Shown here: positions 45,379 to 53,792 of the stretch, piece by piece
How positions within the stretch are numbered: the first letter of the stretch is position 1
Layout of the letters: each line of letters begins with the position of its first letter
Assembly (NCBI GenBank): GCA_003640385.1
Contig: RCAB01000429.1
Location: forward strand, 1-53,792
Reading direction: 5' to 3'
DNA: 53,792 nt
Source: Setaria digitata
Lineage: Eukaryota > Nematoda > Chromadorea > Rhabditida > Setariidae
The notes under the pieces: generated by a model
The model's input: only the letters and a program-made list of their open reading frames with translations
Told to the model about the DNA's origin: nothing
The model's database searches: none
Program-made: the position numbers and the translations under genes

Positions 45379-48300
45379 CTAATGAACAAAGTCCCGCACA
45401 AAAGAACGAACCGGTGGCGGTCGTGTTATCGGTTCAGGTATATAACCCTGAATACCGTTCTTCTCCAGACGACACGGTGGTATCGGTATCGATTTAACCG
45501 ATTTTACCCAAAATTCTTTTTGTGCTTTAACTACGGTCGCCCTGTAGAAAATAGAATAGGTTACTGTATGCTATAGTAATTCAAGCAAATTTTAACAGCT
45601 AATTAATTCGTTTTTCGCTTCATTTGCTCTCTTTTTCCTTTCTTTTCTTTTTTATTCTTTTTTAACTCAGTGATATAAATACTTTGGTTGCTACACAACG
45701 TCTAACAAAATTTATTAAAACTTCTTTATAATTTATTAATTTAAATAACAGAGAGATTATTACTATGAGCAAATTAATTTAAGTAAACCTTTTTCATCTT
45801 GTTTTATTTTATTGCTGTTTTTCAGTGACAAAAAAAAAAAAATGCCGTATAGAAAAGAAAAAAGAGAAGAAAAACCGGAATGATAAAATTCAGTTGCTTT
45901 ATTTAATATTACAAGAATTTGCGGTTATTATCCGTCGCTTGTGTAAATTTCTCATTGTTCTCACTTGCTGATAATTCTTAAGAAAATAACTAGCTTATCA
46001 ATTCTTAGTAATTAGCAGAGATTAGTAATTAATTTTTGAAATCACTATGGTGAGTTGCAAACTCAATGATTTCAAGCTGAAAAATTAGTGCAAAAGTATA
46101 ATTCCGCTTTGGTCAATATGCTAATAGTTGGAAATTCAGTCTGAAAATTAGTGAAATTTCAATTTTTTAACTTTTATATTGTCTCAAAAACAAATGAAGT
46201 AATTGATAATTTAGAAGTTGAGAGTTATGAAAAATTATTGTTGCTAATGAAATTTGTCCAAATGTTAAAAAAAAAAAGTCCTAATTTCTGTTTAATTCCA
46301 AGTTTTAACTTATCTCTTTGAAATGTGAAAATCGACCAAAATTTAACTAATGCTAATTAATATCAATAATATTTATCTAAATTTTACAGATAATTTTTTT
46401 CTCCCTAAATTTCAAATTATTCTAATTTAACTTTCACGAATCACCACATAAAGTGTAGTAATTTAATTAGTATTAATTACTATATCAGTAATATCTAGAT
46501 TCTAGATTCTGCATAAAAAAGTTCCTTTTTCTTACCAAACATCAATTTTAAATTAACTAAATTTAAATTGAAATTTTTTTTAAACTTACACAAATTGCAC
46601 ATAATCATCATCATTTAAAGCATTTTTCCACCACAATTTAATATGTTTCTTTTTCTCGTCATGTGAATGTGTTACCGAATTTTTGAAACGGAAACATTGC
46701 TGTTGCCAGGAACCGTTATCATCCAAACGTAGAAATTCTCCAACTCTGTTAAAAAAGCAAGAAAAACGACAAATTAAAATTGCTAATTACTCGAATTATT
46801 AATTAAGACTGCTTTCCTCTTTCATATATTTTTCCTTTTTCTTTTTGATCTCAACATTATTTAATCATTATTATTATTTTCCTTTTATTTTCACTTTTTT
46901 CTCATTTCAGTATTAATTTTTTGTCAGTTTTTTTCTAGTGCCTATCTATCTAATAGTCTAGTTTTAGGTTTCATCCTTAGTAAATTCTATTTTTAATTCA
47001 AATTTTAACTCTATTTCTTTTGCATTTTTGTTATTAGTCTCATCATCAACTAATTCTGGTTGCATTTGCAATCAACTCTTTAGTTCAAATTTTTTAATTT
47101 TCAACTCTGCACTTCTGATTTTAATATATATCTGTTAGATTCAGATTTTAATACATATCTATCTGATCGATCATTTTATCTCAATTAATTGTTTACAATG
47201 CATCAATTGAGAACTTAATTCACGAGGCTGAATTAATTCAATTAATGAAAAAAGTTTTCGCAATCTTTCTGCTGTTTGCAGTTTACTTCGATAAAATTGT
47301 TACTAAATAGTAAAAATTTCAATTTTTACTTAATGAAAATATCGCTTGTCAAAATTGAAACGGAAAGAGATAATACAAAATGAATTTTTTTTCTTTTTTT
47401 TGTTGCTAATACTTTCACCTTTTGCCACGATTTGGTCCTCTATATGAAATTGGCTGTATTGCAAAACCACGAAAACGATCCGTACTTGTATTACCTCTTA
47501 AGGTTACTGAAAAACATTTTTTAATATCAGTAATAAAAATTCGTAATTAAAATTATTGCACACTAATTATCTTATGTAAAGCATCAATTAATAGAAATAA
47601 AACTTTTTCCGAATTTAAATAAGACGAAATTGAAATTAGTACAAGATTCAGAACCGGTTTCTTAAAAGGAAATGACTTTAAAACTTCCGCACGAATAACA
47701 ACTAATTTGTGTATTTATATTAATAAATTTAATTTATATTAATAAATTTTCAGACTAAACGAGTTCAAAGAAGAATTTATTCAAAATAAGCGTTATATTT
47801 TATGTTCATTCATATTAACTCATCAATAAGTTCCAAAAAAAAAAAGAAAAAGTTCAATAGAAGACTAATTTAATTTCAATTCTAATTATTCTTTATGTTC
47901 AGAAATCCGATTAATTAAGTTGCTTATTCTGGTGGAAATAGTTTAATGTTAAGATAATTTGATGAACAAAATGCTCCTTATCAGCTATTAGAAGTAATTT
48001 GATTTAATTGATAAAACGCACATTCAACAGGTTGATTTATCCAGTAGCACTTCTGTCGTACTTCAATATTGTACGGTGGATAAGAAAGCTGAAAATTGTG
48101 GAAAATTTAGAAAAAAAAAAAAAATAATAATAATATGGGAATTTTTTTGTGCTTATTTAATTGTTTCAATCAACAAAAAAAAAATAAGCCAAACTAAAAG
48201 CAACAAATTAGTATTGAAATGGAAATAAAAATTTAAAAAATTAAATTGATAAGCATAACCTGTAAACCACCTTGATGTTCTACTGCTTCTAGTGGATTCA

Positions 48301-48400
48301 TGGAATCAAAAACAGCATGAACACATGGAGCGCCATCAGGCCAACCTATCACACGTGTTATCATTGATAAAGATCCAAAGAATGAATAGAAAAAGTTCAT
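45379..48400 (-). CDS. Reeler-domain protein, five exons
   Basis: Reeler domains occur in secreted or membrane proteins such as reelin, FRRS1 and insect defence proteins. Exons on the minus strand: 48400-48260, 48088-48022, 47506-47419, 46745-46590 and 45541-45379, all in matching phase, giving 204 aa. Residues about 19-168 cover the domain: GWPDGAPC, then YPPYNIEV, QPVELTLRG, FRGFAIQP, VGEFLRLDDNG, QQQC, VTHSH..KKKHIKLWW and YVQFVATVVKAQKEFWV. The order G.P.GA.C ... F.GF ... VTH(S/T)H ... K....W is the family signature. Cysteines at 26, 61, 116 and 174 could form two disulfides. The N-terminus MNFFYSFFGSLSMI is short and hydrophobic, a possible signal peptide, though weak. A Pro-rich tail (EPITRPPPVRSF) follows. 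No DOMON or cytochrome b561 domain is present, unlike FRRS1. The second exon ends at an unusual but acceptable donor, GTGCGT, chosen because it restores the domain reading. An acceptor TTTTAG lies 16 nt before the ATG, consistent with trans-splicing. Confidence 0.88.
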
Positions 48401-48416
48401 TTCTAGCTAAATATTC
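48401..48416 (-). promoter_or_regulatory. Putative trans-splice acceptor and 16-nt leader
   Basis: On the minus strand TTTTAG ends at 48417, followed by GAATATTTAGCTAGAA and the Reeler ATG. The short leader after a good acceptor is what a spliced-leader site looks like. A cis-spliced upstream exon is the alternative. Confidence 0.5.
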
Positions 48417-48600
48417 CTAAAACAATTATTTTTTTCCAGTACATTTAATTATTTTAATATAAATTGCTTAAAAAGAAAAAAATTTCTAACCAAAAAATAA
48501 AATCAATTGAAAACATGTTAAACATTTTATTTACTGTCGCATGTTTGCACTAATTTAAGCAATAAAAATTCATATATTCATGTAAAAAATATTATACATT

Positions 48601-48659
48601 TCTCACGTGATCCACGTATACGAAAAGTGGCATGCATTGTTTGCGTCATCCACGTGAGA
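48601..48659. promoter_or_regulatory. Two CACGTG E-boxes in inverted arrangement
   Basis: TCTCACGTG at 48601-48609 and CACGTGAGA at 48651-48659 are exact reverse complements, 41 nt apart and 200-260 bases upstream of the Reeler start codon. The first sits in TCACGTGA, the form bound by TFEB/HLH-30-type bHLH factors. A third half-site, CCACGTA, lies between them. Binding is inferred from the motif only. Confidence 0.45.
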
Positions 48660-51295
48660 TATAAATTAAATAAAAAAAGAGCATAAATAAAAGAAATAAT
48701 TTCATAAGTATAAATTAACACTGAAAATAATATAGGAAATATTTTTCACATATAAATAAATTCACATATAACTGAGAAATTACTTTTTTTTCCCACTACT
48801 TATAGAATAACTTTTTTAAAACTGATCTAACATCGTATTTCTGAGGAGTTAGACTGCTGCTCAAAATTTAGTTTGAATTTAACTAAATTTGTGCAAATTT
48901 TGATTGCAATTAAATTCAATTCCACATGAATGAAAAACAACGACAAATAATAAGTTGTCAATTTTAACTTTTTATGCTGTCAACTTTTTAGATTTTAATT
49001 ACAAATAGTATTAAAAAACAAACAAACAAACAAGCAAGCAAAAGAAGCTAAGAGATTAAAATTTCCATTTGAAAATTGAATTATGCTTTTAGAAAATACA
49101 TCAGCTAATTCAAAAATCAAATTGCAAAAAAGTTCAATTCATTTTTAATGATAAGCTATCAGTTTTGCAGATTTCAACTCTCAAACTCTTTATTCCTTTC
49201 TTTTCTTCTTTTTTTTTTTTCGCCACCATCAAGAGGAACAATTTGGAATAAGTATGTAAAAAAAAATTCAAATTTATTTGAAAGATTAATTGAATATGCT
49301 ACTGAAATTTTGATCAAAAATCAAAAATTTCTATTTCGAAGATTTTAAAATTCAAAAATAAACTTGTTTTACTTTTTTCAAATAATTTAATTTCATACAA
49401 ATTCCACTGTGAGAGAGAGAGAGAGGGATGGAGAGACAAAGGGGAAAAAAAGATGATATTTCGATTAATTAACCATAAATCATTGATTTTTTACGCCTTG
49501 TATTAATCGCTATTTACATTTTTTATTAATCCAAAATAAAAAAAAAAAATTAAATTGAAAGAAAAAAATTGAAATGAAATAAAATAAAATCAAACAAAAA
49601 AAAAAAATCGGAAATTTTAAAAAGTTGAAGGAGAAGAAAAAAAAAAAAAAAAAAAAATTGAAATGAAATGATACGATGTGACGAATAGTGGAAATGATAT
49701 TGAATAGGTGAAAATTTTTCAACAATCAGAATCAAGCGAAAATTTCAGCCGGTTTCATGAAGTGAAGTGCTGATGATGATACCGAAGAACATAATCATTT
49801 CTTCGCCATTTTGAGTACTAAACATTTTTCAAAATACTTTCTTTTTTTTTTCCCCCTAATTCGAATATTTTAAAATTCAAAAATAAATTTGTTTCATTTC
49901 TTTCAAATAATTTCATTTTTACATTTCCAATTTTTAGTTTCTGGATTTGGGGAGTGGAGATTGTGCGAATATTTATTGTAAAATTGAAAAAAAAAAAAAA
50001 ACAAACAGAACAGAACAAAACAAATTTCAATGGATGTTTAAATTTTGCTTTTTTCAAAAAAAAAAACAGAAAAAAAAAATGAAAAAATAGGCGAAGATTG
50101 ATTAATTGGTTTGTTATAATTTGTGCAAGAAAAACCTTCCCACTCTCTTGTTAAATTAAGTTTCCAAATATTTCTTTTAGTTCTTTCATTTCGCTTCATT
50201 CAGAAATCATTTAAAATTTCATTCAGCAACAAAAATATTTTGCTGTGAATATTAAAATTTAAAATTAAATGTTGTTCTGTTCGACACGAAGAAGCTGAAT
50301 ATACGTTTGATTGGTCGTTTGGTACTGTTCAAAAAATTCATCTACTATAAATGAACAGTTAGAAGAATATTATTTCAAACTATTTCGCTGGAATGTTCTT
50401 TAAAAAAAATATATTTAGTAATGAAAATTTTTGCTGCAAAAAATTTTTAGCCTTTCATTGACCTCATTTTTGCTAATTAATATGCGAGAAAATTTTTAAA
50501 GCAATTAATAAAAAGAACTTCAAATTTATGCTAATTAAGTAAGAGTTGTATGTATGAAGCTGTCACATTTATGGATTTTGAAATAAAAAAGAAAAAAAAG
50601 TTCGAAAATATCAATTTTTTTCATTCAGACTTGTAATTTTTTTTTTTTTTTTTTGAATTAACATCTACTAGTTATTTTATTGTCTAAAGTAATAAATGAG
50701 AGATTTAAAAAAAAAAATTAAAATTTTAAAACGAGGCATTTAAAAAAAAAAATTTTAATTTTAAGGAAAAAATCGAAGGTAGCATGAAATTTGAGTGAAT
50801 AGCATTAATTGTTTAAATGAAATTTTTTGAATTGGGGAAAATTTTTTGTCACCACAAATCTCTCTCACACTGACAGAAAAAAAGCAGATGTATTAAATGG
50901 AAAATTTCATGCTTCATTTTACACAAACAATGAAATTTCAAACTGAAAAAAAGCAATTTATCAAACGTAAAATGAAATTAAAGAAAAAAGAAAAGAGACG
51001 CTGATGGGATGAAAAGTACGCGTGATGAACATGTCCGTGAATATACGTGAAATACGTGATAATTTGATAGAGAATTGTTTCAAATTTCATTAGCAAGAAA
51101 TTATGTAACTTTGAGATAAAATATAAAATAGGAAACTTAAATCCTTCTTCTTTTTTGTTTTGTTTTGTTTTTTTTTTGATTCGCCATTATTTTACAATTT
51201 ACGTCAAAGATTAACTTAAATGCTTAATACGAAGCAAATTTTTAATAAACACTTTAATACAAAACAAATTTTTAATTTTTCCATACAAAAATTAT

Positions 51296-51514
51296 TCAAT
51301 TTCCGGTATAATTGAGTAAGCACTTGATTTTTAACAAATTTTTCTTATCAATTGTACTATTATTTAAATTTCGAATTAGGGCAAATTCGTAAAAATTGTT
51401 CGTTAAAATGGATTCTTTTCCACGTCTTAACACGAATTCAGGAAATTTTCTGTATGTTTGCTCTCGCTTATTTTGTAATTTATACTGACTTGCAGAAATT
51501 AAATTAAACAGCAT
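51296..51514 (-). CDS. Possible small secreted peptide precursor frame
   Basis: ATG at 51514-51512 to TGA gives 72 aa. It starts MLFNLISASQYKLQNKREQT, with a very short hydrophobic start, and contains FPEFVLRRGKE, where Gly-Lys resembles an amidation and cleavage site of neuropeptide precursors. Base composition is slightly above local background. A longer hydrophobic start is possible if an upstream exon exists. No splice sites or neighbours support it, and it could be chance. Confidence 0.2.
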   Translation of the reverse strand: MLFNLISASQYKLQNKREQTYRKFPEFVLRRGKESILTNNFYEFALIRNLNNSTIDKKNLLKIKCLLNYTGN

Positions 51515-53465
51515 TAGCAACAAGAAATATGCTAATCAGAGGATTGTTAATTAATTAGAGCAGTTAGTGCAATTAGTGGAACATTCTGAGATTACTGTTC
51601 ATTAATTCTATCAAGCAGTACTGATAATATACAGCACGGTAGTATTATTGGAGAAGTTGTAACAAGAATAATTTGAACTAACTATGTTAATGGCTAATTA
51701 AAGAGAATAATACTGATAATGCAAAATGTACCGTAATAAAATTGTAATTAAATTATTAAATCAAACATACAAAACCTACTCCTGATAAATTGTCGTTATC
51801 AGTGGAAGCAATTTCAAACTTTTCAAAGTTGAAAAAAAAAAAAAAAGAAATTAAAAGAAAAGAAAACTGAAATGAAAAGCAAAATATTCGTAGGTTCACT
51901 AATTTGATGTTGATGTTAGCATTGAGCGAAATTAGGCAAAATAACAGGAAAAAATTTTTAAATTAAGTTTTTTTTTTTTTTTTTTTTCATAAACTACTAT
52001 GGAAGACGTTTTGTAATTCTAAATGTTAAAATGTCTAAATGTGCAAAGAAAATTTGAAAATATTTTCAAATCTTAGTGAGAAAGAAAAAAAAAAAACGGG
52101 ATGATTCTGCAAACAAAGTTAAAAAATTTATCTGTTTTTGAATTTTTTTTTAGAACGCTATTTAATTTTAATTTTTGTCGCATTTTGAAAAATAATTTCA
52201 CATTAATAATTTTAAATTAGAAAAAATTTTAATCTTTTCAAATTCCGCATTTGTTAAACTCTTATCTGTCTAGATGTGTATTTGCGCTAACTAATACATA
52301 TCAAAAATTACTCGGAAGCAGTATAATGGAGAATGAGGATAAAGTTAGTTCTTCCTTTTCCATTAAGTCTTTTTAAATTACTAAAAAATTCAAAAAAAAA
52401 AAACGGAAAAAAAGGAAAGCGAAAATAAACAATAACGAATTACTTAATATAAATTAGAAGTGAAACTAAAATAATAAAAGTGGAAAAGGAAAGGAAGAAA
52501 AAAATAAATGAAAATAAAAGTTGAAGATGGAAGAAGGGAAAAAAAGAAAAGGAAGGACTAGTTCATTTCTTACATTAAAAAAATATTTGATGAAATCAAA
52601 TTGCTAAGCAAATTTTGTAATAAACTCTATGAGAAGGGAAAAAAAATTTTTTTTTTGGCAATAATTTCTGCACTTGATTAATTTAATTAATTATTAAATT
52701 TGAAATTATTTTTTACACTTTACTTACAAAAGTATTCCTTCTGGTTCAGTTCACTTTTAGTGATGAAATAAACTGATTTATGAAAATTTATTTCTATTTT
52801 ACAAACAGAAAAAAAAGTTTATTTCCAAAAATTTAGAATTAAATTAGACTATTCTGTGTAATTTATAATTTAACATCTGCCTAGTACTTTTCCTCATTTA
52901 TTTTAGACAAAAATTATTGCTTAATCTTAAATAATCAAGTGGAGATAGATAGCATATACATGTTTTTAGACTAGATAAAATATTAAGTAATTGCTGTGAA
53001 CTGAAAATGAGCAAGAGGAGATTTAATTAATTTATGAAATGAAAAACTATATTTCGGGAGGAAATTTTTCAACTGATAAGATCGATTTATAAATTAAATG
53101 CAAATTATACTGGGTATTTCATTTTATGGCCTTTTTAGAAATTAAAATGTGATTATAATTTATTTAAAATGAAATAGTTTAAATCGAAGCAATTTGTTTA
53201 TCCAGAAGAAAAGCTGAGAAAAAAAAAGATCGATCTGATTAATTTATGAAATTAAAAATGGTATTTGAGAATTTTTGAAAATACACAATTAAATTAAAAA
53301 TTTCTTGCAAATTGCAATGCGTTTTTAATTGATTGGTGCGGAATAATTTAAAACAAAATTTGATTTCATATTGAATAAAAATTTTGGAAATGCACTGATA
53401 AATTGGAAGCGAAAGCAAGGAAAAGAAGAAAAGCGAAGAAGCTTTAATTTATCAGTAAAAATGAT

Positions 53466-53560
53466 AAGTGAAAATTAAATTTATGAAAAATTTGAGGATG
53501 CGTGAAAATTAAACACACCAAAAAACTTAATGAGAAGTGAAAATTAAACTTATCAAAAAA
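53466..53560. repeat. 34-35-bp direct repeat, three copies
   Basis: GTGAAAATTAAA occurs at 53468, 53502 and 53537. Copies one and three continue (C/T)TTAT.AAAAA. It is contiguous, without Ns, close to the window end. Confidence 0.8.
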
Positions 53561-53792
53561 GTTATCAGCCGCTCCGTGCACATATCACATTTAGCAATTT
53601 TATATATGTATATATTTATCTATTTTGCATTTCTAATAAAATTTCTCGTTTTTTTTTCTTTCATTTTTAAATTTGTCCAACAAAGTGAGACGTAAACTTG
53701 TTTTGGCCTTTGTGACAAAAAATTTTCTTCAAATATAATTTGCAAAAGAAGCAGCAAATGACTCAAAAATTTCCTCGTTTTTTTTTTTTTTT

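Larger units (their letters stand above)
48417..53792. other. Upstream region of Reeler gene, gene-poor to window end
   Basis: It holds the paired CACGTG boxes at 48601-48659, a (GA)n tract at 49411-49425, a CGTGA-rich stretch at 51021-51060, a possible small minus-strand frame at 51296-51514 and a 34-35-bp triple repeat at 53466-53560. No gene with splice support is seen. Confidence 0.55.

Overview
This is eukaryotic, very A+T-rich nuclear DNA (well over 70% A+T by eye) full of homopolymer A and T runs. The recognisable genes are split into short exons. Their introns start with GT and end in a short pyrimidine run plus TTTCAG or TTTTAG, which is the nematode acceptor pattern. Acceptor-like sites lie 2 to 18 bases before several start codons, as expected for spliced-leader trans-splicing. 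Together these suggest a parasitic nematode, most likely a filarial or other spirurid worm; that placement is inference, and no species can be named from the sequence alone. No prokaryotic gene, transposase, tRNA, rRNA or CRISPR array was found.

Layout. 1-9759: no supportable gene, only simple repeats and one assembly junction after another. 9760-14636 (+): a six-exon gene of unknown family with an N-terminal PB1-like region, a PPxY motif and two possible C-termini. 14637-26898: mostly gene-free, with hairpins, decayed tandem repeats and a striking 21-bp minisatellite at 21270-21619. 26899-27296 (+): two coding exons of an unidentified gene. 27297-31238: intergenic, with more decayed repeats. 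31239-34133 (+): a complete nine-exon YIF1 homologue (384 aa), an ER-Golgi trafficking protein. 35787-38013 (+): a complete six-exon 1-acyl-glycerol-3-phosphate acyltransferase (AGPAT), with a possible 54-nt in-frame intron in its first exon. 39775-41576 (+): short orphan exons. 41971-48416 (-): a Reeler-domain gene (five exons, 204 aa) plus two more exons downstream that may be an alternative 3' end. 48417-53792: the Reeler upstream region with two CACGTG boxes, then gene-poor DNA.

Gene relationships. YIF1 (COPII/Golgi traffic) and AGPAT (phosphatidic acid synthesis in the ER) lie 1.65 kb apart on the same strand. Both act in the early secretory membrane system, but the spacing is too wide to claim an operon. 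The orphan plus-strand exons at 39775-41576 and the Reeler gene are convergent.

Assembly. Eight single Ns (481, 2125, 5137, 20058, 26027, 29613, 29685, 40921) and one 135-N gap (11449-11583) each sit between two near-identical copies of the flanking sequence. These look like unmerged contig ends or alleles. Apparent duplications at these points should not be read as biology without checking.
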